Part shown: one piece after another, positions 36,196 to 47,479 of the stretch | Layout: each line of letters begins with the position of its first letter | How positions within the stretch are numbered: position 1 is the first letter of the stretch | Source: Vandiemenella viatica | Lineage: Eukaryota; Arthropoda; Insecta; Orthoptera; Morabidae | NCBI GenBank assembly: GCA_031002005.1 | Contig: JARYHS010009186.1 | Coordinates: forward strand, 182,802,437-182,866,436 | Direction of reading: 5' to 3' | DNA length: 64,000 bases | Position numbers and translations under genes: made by a program | The notes under the pieces: generated by a model | The model's input: only the letters and a program-made list of their open reading frames with translations | What the model was told of the DNA's origin: nothing | Database searches by the model: none

Positions 36196-38869
36196 GAACT
36201 CGGATGTTACGATCACAGTTACGAAATTCCAATTTTTTTTTTTTTTGTTAGTATTTAATAAACGAATCTTAACAATTGCGGGTGAAATTTTACTATACCA
36301 GCTTATTTAGAAACACTAGTAAGGATTTATTAAAGTCCTATATGTAACTGCAGTGGTTTGTAAACCGATTTACAGTTAAACAACTCGTGCATTTGGATAC
36401 TAGGCCAAACAATGTTCTACATCCTGCATAACAAGACGATGAATTTAGAAGATTTCTTATCGACACTGAAAATCAAGATGTGGACCATGAAAAAATCAAC
36501 AAAATACAAAGAAATGTATGGAGTCTTTTTGGATAATACCATCACTTCTCAAGCAACTCGATGATCATTTATAGAATCTAATTACCATATTTGTGATAAT
36601 ACATCAAGGTTAAGAATGCGCGTCCAGATTTTTTGAGTTATAGTAGTTATATTTCAATTAATAACACTTAATTTCGTGTAATAATAATGTAACACTTTTT
36701 TTGCATAAAGTGGAGATATATCTGAAAAATAAACCGAGTCTACAGTATTCTTCAGAGTTCAAAGCCCATAATTGGCGAGGTGGAGTGTCTATTGTAGCAT
36801 TTTCCTCAGTTCTCAGTATCGTCACCGAATTGATTTTGAAATGTTGCAGTCACAGAGCCCTGGAAAAAGTTATGGTTTCGGTGTTATGGACGAATGATTT
36901 TTCCTGAAGTAAAGGAAATATGTGAAAATTAAAATTGATATAAATTTTATATGAACTCAACTTTCATTTCAATGACATTTTTTATCTCTGGACTCACACG
37001 TTCACTATGTTGCATTCAATTGGTATACTGCAAATAGCTTTCACGTTGGTTTTTCAACAAACAAATATTTTATTTTCATAATTTGTGTACGGACATCACT
37101 CAGCGGTCGAGAAATTTAATTAATAACACCACTGCTTGCAGTGCACTCGAACCAGGTACTCATATCGAACCTGAGGAAGGCACTGTGCGGCGGTGGAGCA
37201 TACTGAACAATGGACTTACTGTAACCATTGGTCCTATACATCTAAAATGCTGCACTTCGGCATTTCCGCTTCAAAATTTGAATAGAAAAAATGAGTCTAC
37301 AATCAAGGGACCCATTAAACTTTAAGTGAATATTTAATACCTTGATTTGGCATATAAACTCTCATTATTTTGGCATTAAGAATCTAGAAATATAAAACAT
37401 CGTTTCACATCGTGTTTACAAATTTTATAAGGGGTAAATTCTATCTGCTTCTGACACTGATTAAACTGCATCTTGTCACTACCTTGCTGTTATCAAAGCT
37501 GCTGTAAAAGTAGTTTCTAAATTTACACAAAAAATGAAAGCAAGAAACTTGTGATTTATAAATGACGTTGGCAAACAGTTATCTTCATTTTTTACTCTTG
37601 TGACTTTACGCCTCATTTATATTGTGGTGAGTAAAGGAGCGAAGGGTTTGGGGACAAGAATGGGAAGATATTCGAGCATAGACTTTTAAGTAACTAACCC
37701 GTCATTCACTTATAGTGATTCCGGTGATATTTTCAGTTGTGTTGTAGGCATATAAATCTTATTATCTACAGATCACGGAGAAAATGCTAGATTTACAGTT
37801 TCATAACGATCTGGTCAACAGCGTTTAGATTATTGTGCACGAAATAGATTACAATTATATGCCACTTAACGAAATAATATATTATATGTTCTTCTTTTTT
37901 GAAGAATCTAAAAATATGGCTCTCAGTCAAATTAAAGTGAAACTTTTAAAATGTATTTTTCCAGTATTACTCTCCCGGGAATTATTAATAATTTTGGGAC
38001 TGAGCAGCACAGCCGTAATATCTCAGGCATCCTCATTAATACATAATGAAAAGTAAAGTCCGACAAGTACTTTTAAAAGCAACAGCACACAAAATCTAGA
38101 AAATATGTAGGTACGTAATTGATCGTATAATCAGGTATTACCTTGAAAAGTGGAAGAAACTTAGTTTTTGATGTGCGTATAATTTTTAAATCAATTTTTG
38201 TTTCTATTTTGATTTATTAAATTAATTTTGTCATCAGAAATAATTCTAGTTGACTTTTAACTAGATATTCCTATTTAAATAGTTTTCAGGAAACGTTTTC
38301 TAGCAGGTAGTTAGTATCTGTAAATGTGTTACACGCTAAAGGCTGATAATCTAAATTTGTTAATACTTTTCGTTTCAGTTTCGTTTAGTTTCGCAATCTA
38401 GCGAATTTTTTTCTACGGAAGCCGTTTTAAAACAAAAAGTTAATACACTAACATAAATTAAAAGACTTTCAAAACTAATGAAACCACCCCACGCTTTGAA
38501 GAGGTGTTTGGTGACGAAGAAAACTATTTAGAGGTTGCTGGTCCTCATTACCATCGTATTGACAAATCTCTTCCGAGCACACGTAACGGGTAAAGGTGGG
38601 GCTTTGAATTAACAGCGCATTCATCAGGATATCGAAGCTATGATTGTCATCGTATAATTAGCAACTGAGGTCCATTTAACGTAAGCAGTAAAATGATATA
38701 TACGATTCTAATATTCCATGTTATAGGTTTCTGTCTGGACATTAATGTATGGTATTGCTACAGGGAAAGATGCAACACCCAGATTCAAAGGGAAAAGTCA
38801 TATTTTATTAGACAATTAGCCGCTTGAATTGGTTCCTTATTGGAGATATGAAGTTTTCATTAGATTTCA
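36196..38869. other. AT-rich stretch, no feature seen
   Basis: An 80-codon plus frame at 37083-37325 lies in slightly less AT-rich sequence but carries no recognisable motif. No other signal. Confidence 0.4.
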
Positions 38870-38880
38870 GGCATAAATGA

Positions 38881-39164
38881 ATTTATTTTATTTATTTATT
38901 TTGTAACTGCTTTACGTCTCTTTTTAACATCGAGGTCTTTTTAGAGACGGGAAAGGATGGGGGGCAAGGATGGGGGGCAAGGATGGGGGCAAGGAATGGG
39001 AAGGAATTCGGCCATGGCCTTTTGAAGGAAGCATCCCGGCATTTGCCTGGAGTGATTTGGGGAAACCATGGAAAACCCAAATCTGGATGCCCGGACGGGG
39101 ATTCGAACCGCCGTCCTCCCGAATGCGAGGCGAGAACGCTAACCGTTACACCGCCCCGCTAGTT
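38881..39164 (-). repeat. Full-length A-type SINE
   Basis: On the minus strand: a head 'agcggggcggtgtaacggttagcg', B box GGTTCGAATCC, the full body, the end 'agagacgtaaagcagttac' and an AAATAAAT-rich tail. The flanks GGCATAAATGA (38870-38880) and GGCATAAACGA (39165-39175) form an 11-bp duplication with one mismatch. The 3' part contains a local triplication of a ~15-bp 'ggcaaggatgggg' unit (about 38956-39000). Confidence 0.88.
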
Positions 39165-39175
39165 GGCATAAACGA

Positions 39176-39689
39176 AAACTTGAACGCTTCTTAGTATTAT
39201 GTAATTAGAAGTTATGAAAACAATGATTACTATTGAAAGTAATCTAAATGAAATAAAACATCGCTTTCGTCGTTTTTCCTGGCAGACTACCAGCGATGAT
39301 CTCTCGCAGTTCCCCAAGCTCCAAGGTTTGGGTCGATATCTTCTCAGAGTGAAAGAATAACCTGAATAATGAACGAGGTTTTGAAATAGGCTCCTCTCCC
39401 CAAACTCTACCATTATTCTGGAAGGGGTGGCACGAGAAAATTGCTTATCAGATTGATGTCGTTATTATCGAGATTGTGGAGTTGAACAACACAACATTTT
39501 AAATACAAGTTCAACCTACGTTTCTGAAATTTTACTTCATGCCATCTTTCATATTAAAGTTTTAAATATGTGCGCCACCTCACCTTAAACATATCTTTCA
39601 GAGATGAAGGATGGTGACAAATCAAGTTACACATTCAAAAGTCCATCCCTTTAGTTCCAATCTTTCCAGAATAGTTGTTATGTTAGTTT
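39176..39689. other. Spacer, nothing firm
   Basis: An 84-codon minus frame at 39159-39413 overlaps the SINE flank and has no motif. The region may include the far 3' end of the adjoining reverse-transcriptase relic. Confidence 0.35.
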
Positions 39690-40560
39690 TTCCTCAGTCT
39701 AATGTAACCTTAACCTGAGATACCTTTAACGCGATCGATATCCTTCCACTTCTCTCTGCTTGAAGATTTTCTCCAAAATATCTCCATATCTGCGGCAAAT
39801 ATTTCGAAATAAATGTAGGATTACCGGGTAATATATGAAGGATAGCCTCCTTTTCATTTTTCTAAATGTGAGGTGTCGATTCTTTTTCAATGCGTGATAT
39901 TTTAAGCATCCTCCTTACACCCATCTCTAAAAGTAAGCAATTTCTGTACAGCCCACTGCCTTGATGGTCAACGTGTATGGTAAGTCTCTTTATTGCAAAA
40001 TTCTTTCAGGTGACATTCAGCTTTGATAAAGCAACTCCCGAAAAGTACTATTCTCCTTCCTATTTTCTCTGTACAACTGCCATTCTTACCTAGCTTCTGA
40101 TAACCTGACAATAAACTTGATTCGGGCAGAGATTCAGTCCGGTCTATTTCCTTAGTCTTTTCTTTTTTCGTTGACAATCCTAGGTTCCTCCATTCGTTTT
40201 CAAATCTCTTCAGCAATTCATTCATTACGCCAGTAACAAGCCTAGTAATAATCATAAAATCTAAGGTTGTTTATTGCTCGTCCATCTTCTTTGATTAAAG
40301 CATTTCATCCATCTAAACTTTTTCTTATGATATATTTATCACAGATATCAAACAGATCTGGAGACAAAATTCATTCTTCTCTAACTCCTTTGGAGGTATG
40401 AAGGGTCTGAAAAATTGTTTTATCCAGCCTAATTATCGCCATAGCGTCGTTAATCATACAATGTTTATAAACCCCAATTTATCTCGGTGCTTTTCATAGT
40501 TATTACCTTACTATGATCCAGAAAGGTGTTTGAAGTTTATTCGGATTTTGTTAATAAACA
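39690..40560 (-). pseudogene. Non-LTR reverse transcriptase relic
   Basis: Reverse transcriptases of non-LTR retrotransposons copy element RNA at the target site. On the minus strand, 40380-40255 decodes to SKGVREE-stop-ILSPDLFDIC and KYIIRKSLDG, a damaged version of the GVRQGCILSPxLFN and EYIMRxAL blocks. It is followed by RAINNLRF, which normally leads into YADD; here the catalytic motif is lost (YDYY). A second frame (39968-40255) continues with LLKRFENEWRNLGLSTKKEKTKEI, the usual 'GLxLNxxKTK' block, and then the linker after it. At least three stops and frame changes are present. The blocks fit RTE/BovB-like or related LINEs; the exact clade is uncertain. Confidence 0.7.
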
Positions 40561-40589
40561 CTCTGGCAATTAAAAGGCCAAAAAAACCT

Positions 40590-40800
40590 GGTAGATGAGT
40601 GGTAACGATTGAACGTAGCATTCATTTGGGCATAACTTCGGATGCCCGCTCGGCCAACCAGATATAGGTTTTCCTTGGTTTCCTGAAATCATTTCAGGCA
40701 AACACGAGAATGTTTACTTCGAATGGTCAATACCAAATTCCTTCCCATTCCTTGCTGCCCCTGCTCCTCTGACATCTAGGTCAATGAGCCAAAATTATGG
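40590..40800 (+). repeat. Degenerate SINE copy (B type)
   Basis: Head relic 'gtagatgagtggtaacg', body 'aggttttccttggtttcctgaaatcatttcaggcaaacacgagaatg' and end 'aaattccttcccattccttgctg..tctgacatctaggtcaatgagcc'. Confidence 0.6.
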
Positions 40801-40889
40801 TTTCTGGAATCACTATAGGTGAGAAGAAACTGAAAAGGTTGAATGTCACTACTCATTCATGCGACTAAAAATCTCTGGCGCAGCATAAA

Positions 40890-41250
40890 CGTCAAAGTCG
40901 TGAGTGAAGAACAGCGCGCGCGCTGACGTGCTCTGCGGGACGGCTTTCATCAGACTAACCAAACGCGAAAGCCAAGCCGCCGCGGGGTAGCGCAGTAAAT
41001 TTCGCCTTTCTAGCGGCCACAAGCGCTACAGAAGGCTCATTAACGGCCTCTGACGTCGTTCATCACTCCACAACGACAGATTTACCGCCAGAGAACGCGT
41101 TCGCAATTTCCTCACTCTCGGTCACGTCGTCCGAAAAGTCAACAGCTCCGTTCGGTGTCGTTCACAAATCGGGTGACCTGTGTCACCGCGCAGAACACAT
41201 CGGTTTACTGAGCACGCGTTGCGCTCGCATATTGAGAAGTCAGTCGCCTA
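40890..41250. other. CpG-rich island of unknown role
   Basis: CpG-dense DNA (for example 'cagcgcgcgcgctgacg', 'agccgccgcggggtagcgc', 'aacgcgttcgcaatttcctcactctcggtcacgtcgtccg') bounded by AT-rich DNA. It contains several TGACGT/GACGTC-type sites (for example 40924 and 41052) that could bind CREB/ATF proteins. No open frame of note emerges from it. Promoter, enhancer or unidentified repeat are all possible. Confidence 0.4.
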
Positions 41251-41323
41251 GCAATGACACTAGAAAACGAATATTTGAATTTCCTGTTTCATATATGAAA
41301 AATATACCGAATAAACCAATATA

Positions 41324-42057
41324 CAGGGTGAGTCAAAAAGAACTTTACAACTTTTGAATGATACAGAAATTTGTTGAGCTAACTTACAGAATCAGTAGAT
41401 CTCATTTTGCAGGAAACAACCTCAAGTTTGATGCACGTAGTGCATCAGTACACCATTCTGACACCATGAGCGCCAGCGTAGTGCACAGTTAAAATGGCTA
41501 CTTTCACTGGCGCGCATAGTGCTCGCTGTGTGTTTTGGTTTCATGAAACGAAGTCTGCAACAACTGTTGGGCGTAAATTTTTCACCAAATTCGATAAAGA
41601 ACCTCCATGCAGATTTCAATTTACTCATCGCACAAGAACTTTATTTCATCCATAATCGCTTCCCAGGTCGGTGGATTGGCCGTGAAGGGCCAGTCACATG
41701 GTCACCTCGCATCCCAGACTTTTCAACACCGGATTTCTTTCTCTGGGGTTTCATAAAAGATCTTGTGTCTGTTCCTTCCCTAACAAACAATCTGACTGAC
41801 CTGAAAAATCGAATCTATGCTGTCGTTGCACGGGATACGCCCGATTTACTACAACGAGTGTGAGAAGAAATTGATTAACAGTGGGACGTTTGCCGCATGA
41901 CAAACGATATTCACATCGAACCAAAATAACGCTTGACAGTTTTATGTGAAACTTGAGATAGTTTTCTTCAAAATACCACATTCCACCGATTCTGTACGTT
42001 GTCTCGATAAATTTCTATATCATTCCAAAGTTGTAAAGTCCTTTTTGATCCACGCTG
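41324..42057 (+). mobile_element. Internally deleted mariner/Tc1-superfamily element, 734 bp
   Basis: Unusually long inverted ends, about 70 bp with ~80% identity: left CAGGGTGAGTCAAAAAGAAC, right complement CAGCGTGGATCAAAAAGGAC, both continuing into TTTACAACTTT and 'gaatgata.agaaattt'. They are flanked by TA on each side. The interior joins the first ~55 codons of a transposase to its last ~85 codons. Confidence 0.8.
41494..41925 (+). pseudogene. Truncated IS630/Tc1/mariner-type transposase
   Basis: The N-terminal part (from 41494) reads MATFTGAHSARCVFWFHETK and on to TKFDKEPP, fitting the DNA-binding domain of a transposase family common in insects. After about 55 codons the sequence changes frame and jumps to the C-terminal end: PDFSTPDFFLWGFIKD, then LTDLKNRIYAVVARDTPDLL. 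That end includes the last catalytic Asp region (TPxDFFLWGxxKD). Both earlier catalytic acids lie in the missing middle, so this is a deletion derivative, not a functional gene. The junction falls at roughly 41660-41690. Confidence 0.72.
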
Positions 42058-42059
42058 TA

Positions 42060-42775
42060 CAGTATATTTATAAAAGCGTTCTCATATCTCATATTTCATG
42101 AAAGGTAGAGTAATTTGGGTACGGTTATTTTGCTACTAGCCCACAACATTGGCTTAGGAGGCATCATGATATTGCTGGAGTTACCTGGTTCAAGGTAGAA
42201 GGATAGAAGAGGTGGTGGTACACAATTATTAATCACTGGATTGTCTATTAAAGTCGTGGTTTAAATCGAATTTCTCTCGTCAATGAGTATGGAGTGAGAA
42301 TATACGATAACCCTGGTGCTTATTCTTTTGCCGGATTGGAACGTAATCCTTGTGTCTTTCGCTACTGAAGGAATTAATGGGCAGGCATCCAGTTCATCGT
42401 TCACCCTTCTTTAATCTTTCAATAAAAGAAGGGAGGGCTTGACACTCACAAAGTAAATAACACATTACATTTAATACAAATACACACAACAGTATTTAAG
42501 TGATACATATATTTTCATACAGGTGAGACAATTGGAAAACACTATGTTCAAAATTCTCTAGGTGTCATGCATGCGTAACACCCTCCAAGATATCCAACCA
42601 CTTCTAGGCGGTCATATTAACATGTTTCCAATGCTAACGGAGTCGGCAAGTTTGGCAGGAGTTTATGATGTCAGGTTTTCTAAGTTCACCGTTGCTTTAT
42701 TTAACGATTAGAAACTCCTGCTATGTTCCTTCTTGGAGATTATAGAACAGAGTTAGCCATTTCGGAGTGTCAACA
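42060..42775. other. Spacer, no feature seen
   Basis: No gene, RNA gene or repeat end recognised. Confidence 0.4.
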
Positions 42776-42990
42776 AAGCCTGTTGAGTGAGTGGTAAAGT
42801 TCTGAACTGACATTCGTTAGGACGTGGGGTCAAATATATGTCCAGCCATACAGATTTAGATTTTCTAATATCACCTCAGGTGAATGCCGAGATGATTACT
42901 TTAAAAGGCCATGGGCAAAGTCTTTCCCGTTCCATCCTCTTTCGACTCTTTTGAAATCGACGTCGGAGAGGCATAAAGACTTAAAAATGG
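42776..42990 (+). repeat. Degenerate SINE copy (A/B type)
   Basis: Head 'tgttgagtgagtggtaaagttctgaactgacattcgttaggacgtggggtcaaatatatgtcc', body 'gattttctaatatcacctcaggtgaatgccgagatg' and 'ttaaaaggccatggg', end 'gaaatcgacgtcggagaggcataaag'. Confidence 0.6.
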
Positions 42991-45124
42991 AATCACAGCT
43001 TCGGTGTAGATGAAAAATCTGTAAGGTTATTGAAATTTGAACCACAGTTCACCTGTTGTATTTTATCACTTTCTCGATTAAACTTCACGGCCTGCCTCAA
43101 GGATTCTCCTAGAAACCCAAAATTGTACCTTTTGGATAAAAAACAGCATAGCAATAAATCTGTACCTTTTAATAATTTGAGCAGCTTAAGACAGTAGAAA
43201 TAATTTTTCTTTCCAGATAACTGAAAATGGTTTCCTACCAAGAAAATAGTTAAAATCCCCAGGTCTATGTTGATAGCTGCTCACCCTTCCATTTCTTCTC
43301 ATTTTTAAATGTGGTTGGTGACGAATGTCAAAGAGAGAGAGACACCGGAGAGAGAGTTTCAGATCTTATGATAAAATACACCGGACCCCGAAGAAGTAGG
43401 AGAGCACTGAGGCAATAACAAATTGTCAGCTTTTAGTGCTGGAAGACGAATACAAGGGATAAAAAGAAAAATGTAGAAGGGAATTAGCCTTTTTACCATA
43501 TGTAAAATTCATTTAATTTAGGTGGACTGCCTTTGACATCGCATAGGTTTTGGGAGAATAGTTGCTCCGAAGCATTGAATATTCAGTTACTGATGTCGGC
43601 AACAACATTGTGCAGACTAATTGATCTCGTTACAAATTACGGTTAAATAAACGAGAACGAAAAAGTTGGTTTACTTCAACATTAACGGTACATCACGTTG
43701 CTTGTAGTATTTGCAGATAGTTCCTGTCATCTAAATGGACCTCCAAATCGCTACTTCATACATTAGTCTTATGCTCTAAGTTTCGTGCCGTGTGTTCATG
43801 CTGCGTGTTATTCATGTCAAACTTCACTAGTCTGATCTAAGAGTCGGCAAAGTTGCCTTCTGAAATAGTAATTCATCCAGTCGTTGAACAGCGTATTTCT
43901 CGGGGGCATCCATTATTGAAAATGACAACGTAAATCAAAGCCGAAGAGTCCAATAATATTATTAATCAAATAATCTTACAGAACTGACAGGTCTTATTTC
44001 ATAATTCACATCGATCTGTTTCTACAACATGTTATTCACGGAAGTCCAGATTTACTAATGCAAGGTCAACCAATAAAGTAGATACTGTAGTATTATCACA
44101 TTAATTTGATAAATTTGTGATCAAAAGTTAATTGTTGCAGCTTAAGGACAAATTTATAGTTTTATGATGCACTGAAAATTTCAAACATTTCGTAATTACC
44201 ATTACTAGAGTTTCCAGAGTGTATATAATGTTATCTAAAAAATAATTTTGGCGGGAAAGGAAGGAAGTTCTGGTGTTTCCTTTAGAAACAAATAACAAGT
44301 TTTCTGGAAATTTCTAGAATGTATCTTTTTATTTAGTGATACGTCGATTAATTATATAGAAGTTTACCCATTTATGTATTTCTTTATATAAATATTATAT
44401 AATTGGTTAAGCGATCTGCCCGCGGAAATTTGAAACAGGTGCCAAAAAAAACCAGGAACAGCATTTTTAATCTGTGGTTGAACTGCCGTCTCTAACGTCA
44501 AAATGACATTTGTTTTCCCAGGTGTGTATGCGCCATTCCTTGTCTACAACCGGTTAACACATGGTGCAGGCACACACGTGCACTCGTAGATTATCCCCGA
44601 AAAGCCTCTCATCTAACTCTGTGGAAGACATCCATCATTATATGACGAGATGAGATTTACACTGTGTGGCAAGGAAATAATTAACAGAAAACAGCTTAAA
44701 AATTATCGATATAACTTCCGTGATGACAACTATATCACTCCCAAGGAAACACATAATTCATAAATATGTGACAGAATACACTACACTCCAAGTATTCTTC
44801 TTTTGATAACTTGATAATTATGGTAGTGAGAATTAGCACAGCTTTTCGAATACGACTGCCTTTCTTGGCTGACGCGGGTGCAAACGTGAATGCAATTCGT
44901 ATCCATGGATCCTGGACATTGTACAGTACACTTCTATTCACAGATACACTGAAGTTAAAAACTTTACTGTGACTGCCATGGCCATAGATCAACCACGTAC
45001 TGTTCACTTCGACCTCTAGAATCATCACTTTGCCCGTGGTCGATACTCCGATCGTTTAAATATCTGTGTTCTTAACTGGAAATCAAATACAAAAAGGGGG
45101 GTCTTTGGCATACTTTAATGTGGA
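42991..45124. other. AT-rich stretch, no feature seen
   Basis: Minus-strand frames at 42993-43241 (82 codons) and 44735-45028 (97 codons) have no recognisable motif. No other signal. Confidence 0.4.
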
Positions 45125-45170
45125 AAGTCCTCTGAAGAAACCGACAGCAAGATGGCTGAAACATCAGATT
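45125..45170 (+). ncRNA. Weak hammerhead-like core
   Basis: CTGAAGA (45132-45138) and GAAA (45158-45161) flank a weak CAGC/GCTG stem. The phrase 'ctctgaagaa..ggctgaaacatcag' is of the kind found at ends of several arthropod retroelements. Stem II is asymmetric, so I treat this as a relic at best. Confidence 0.25.
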
Positions 45171-45484
45171 CAAAAAAATCGACTCGCAGAGCCAAGGAAA
45201 CATCGACAACGATCGATAAGTCCAAGATGACAACTCTATATTCTGCAGTTGATTAAGTTCGAATGATGTAAATTATCATGAAGGAAGAAAAATTACAACA
45301 AATTTTTAGTTTAATCTACTGCTTGTGCATGCATTCTGATAATAGCTAACGGACAGGAAACAAGATACATAAATCTGGAAGCGAGCTAGTGGGCTGCTAG
45401 AAGATTTACAAGGAGATAACTGAATGCATTCAAGAGACGTGGTGCATTTCAGTAGCGAAGAACAAATTGGTAGCGACGAAAGAT
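45171..45484. other. Spacer, no feature seen
   Basis: No supported feature between the weak hammerhead-like core and the CpG-rich island. Confidence 0.35.
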
Positions 45485-45795
45485 TGATGGATCTGTGTGA
45501 GGATGGCGTCGTTTCTTCCCTGCCGCCGGCGACCTAGTGCGCTGAAGAGCCGAGCCGGAGGGGCTCCTTGATTAGCGACGGGGCTGCATGGGGCCGGTCG
45601 ACACAGTTAATCTCCGGGAACGACCCTGCCGGCGCGAAACAAGTGTGCAATAAAGTCCGGGATAATATACCGCCGCGGAGGCGCTGCAGAATGAAATTTT
45701 GGTCTCGCTATAAGCGAGTGTCTCCCTCCTCTTAAGGGGCGTGCCGAGATCGCTACGGTTATAATGGTTGCGGAACGTGTCCCACAGAATTTCAC
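45485..45795. other. CpG-rich island with TATA-centred palindrome
   Basis: Dense CpG ('cctgccgccggcgacc', 'ggccggtcgacac', 'accgccgcggaggcgctgcag') in AT-rich surroundings. The palindrome CTCGC-tataa-GCGAG lies at about 45704-45718. A 63-codon minus frame (45607-45798) has no motif. This could be a conserved regulatory element, a promoter or an unrecognised repeat. Confidence 0.4.
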
Positions 45796-46049
45796 CATGA
45801 TTACTTGCTTACCTGTGACAGTATTGCGCCTACTGCGAATTCTCTTGATAAACTATCTTTGAAAACTTCAGAATATACTACATGCTTATGATTTTATCTT
45901 TTTTCTATGTTTTTCTTTGGTTGTCTCGCCTGTAAGGAGGCTCCACAGCCACAATTTGAAGAATCTACCCAGCCCCATTTGTATAATAAGTAGGCGCATC
46001 TGCTTTGTCCTGTTCGAATTCGATTGATGATTCTCCACTGCCGCCTAGG
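45796..46049. other. Spacer, no feature seen
   Basis: No supported feature. Confidence 0.35.
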
Positions 46050-46134
46050 GAGATTGAAAGGTTATAGTGAAACGTATACATTTTATTTCACACAACAAAT
46101 ACAGAAAACTGATAGTTCATACATTAGGTTAATT

Positions 46135-46586
46135 TTAGAAATAGTCTCCATCTCCGTTTAGGCACTTGTCGCTTCGTCGAATGAGTCTCAATATTCCCTT
46201 CTGGTAAAAATCCTTTCCTTGCGAGTTCAACCGCGTTATTGTTAAGTGTTTCACCTGCTCGTAAGAATCGAATCGTCGGCCTCCTAGGTGATCCTTCAAG
46301 TGAGGACGAAGGTGAAATTCACTTGGAGTGAGGTCTGGGCAGCAGAGAGGGTGGTGGATGATGTCCCAGTGAAACCACTTTAGCTGCGAACTAGGTCGGT
46401 GACGTTTTCCCTATCGCCCGCAAACTTTTGACAGCATTCTGCGAATTGCTGTGGATATATTACAGTCTCTCCGAAGGTCTCTACCAGCTGCTGATGAACT
46501 TCAGACACGGTTATATGTTTAACGTATGGAAATCGAATAACTGAGCGGATTTCTTTGCGAGACCAGTTTTCCAAATGAATCACCAT
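46135..46586 (-). pseudogene. Mariner transposase with central deletion
   Basis: The N-terminal part (46586-46380) carries the helix-turn-helix region of mariner-type transposases: RSVIRFPYVKHITVSEVHQQ and then LVETFGETVI. It then joins directly to the C-terminal end (46379-46135): WDIIHHPLCCPDLTPSEF, HLKDHLGGRRFDSYEQVKH and KCLNGDGDYF. The middle, which holds the first two catalytic Asp residues, is missing. At the third site SDF/SDY reads SEF. The remaining frame stops normally near 46135. Non-functional; decay probably preceded or accompanied the SINE insertion, but the order cannot be read from this copy alone. Confidence 0.7.
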
Positions 46587-46588
46587 TT

Positions 46589-46845
46589 AACCGAGCGGGG
46601 CGGTGTAACGGTTAGCGTTCTCGCCTCGCATTCGGGAGGACGGCGGTTCGAATCCCCGTCCGGGCATCCAGATTTGGGTTTTCCATGGTTTCCCCAAATC
46701 ACTCCAGGCAAATGCCGGGATGCTTCCTTCAAAAGGCCATGGCCGAATTCCTTCCCATTCCTTGCCCCCATCCTTTCCCGTCTCTAAAGACCTCGATGTT
46801 AAAAAGAGACGTAAAGCAGTTACAAAAAAAAAAAAAAAAAAAATA
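46589..46845 (+). repeat. A-type SINE nested in mariner
   Basis: Near-consensus copy with head 'ccgagcggggcggtgtaacggttagcg', B box GGTTCGAATCC, intact body, end 'aaaaagagacgtaaagcagttac' and poly(A). The target duplication ACCATTT is at 46582-46588 and 46846-46852. Confidence 0.9.
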
Positions 46846-46976
46846 ACCATTTGAGTTTCTCTACCACTAGCGCTGTAGGCGGAGGGTGGCTGAAACTCTG
46901 CACAGTTACCACACACTACTAATTTCTCTATAACGGATATCGCCCTTGTAACCATAGTTTCTGATCACTCCTCGTA

Positions 46977-47469
46977 TTTTGAAATATCATACACTTCAAT
47001 TAAACTTTCTGTGATTATTCCTGAAAATATATATATATAAATATTAAGGATATTTTGTGACCCGGTTCTAGTAATTTGCTATAGAAGAAAGGGAGTAAAA
47101 CACAATTAATAAGTTCCATTTACATTTTAACGTAATACGTATGGTTTAAAAAACATATTTAAACATTATAAACAGTGTAATATTTCACAAAAAAATAAAC
47201 AACTAACCTCAACTTTGTTTCTATATAACAGCCACATCTAAAGGCAGAGAGAATTGCGAAAACAACCAAAGATGGCCAAGCATCCTTATAATTAACATGT
47301 AGAGTTAAACTAAATGCATACCTTTATATACGGTTGGTTTGCAGTTTAATGAAAAGGGAAACACTATTAAACCATTATATAAACACTGATTTATTGATCT
47401 TCCGTCACAGTTCGCTATAACAGCGACAGTTAGAGAGCGAAAACATCACCGTCCGTCTCTATCCGGCAA
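46977..47469. other. AT-rich spacer, no feature seen
   Basis: No gene or repeat end recognised. A short TA microsatellite lies near 47028-47040. Confidence 0.35.
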
Positions 47470-47479
47470 GGTAGGCCAT

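Larger units (their letters stand above)
46050..46974 (-). mobile_element. Mariner-like element remnant with nested SINE
   Basis: The 5' end (minus strand) begins CGAGGAGTGATCAGAAACTA at 46974, beside TA (46975-46976), a typical mariner end. The opposite end was not identified and the left boundary is approximate. The transposase is internally deleted, and an A-type SINE (46589-46845) sits between the left end and the coding relic. Confidence 0.65.

Noticed and set aside
38970..39194. 74-codon plus frame and its minus counterpart
   Set aside because: Both read through an A-type SINE copy.
46587..46955. 122-codon minus frame
   Set aside because: It is antisense to the SINE and its poly(A); no real gene.
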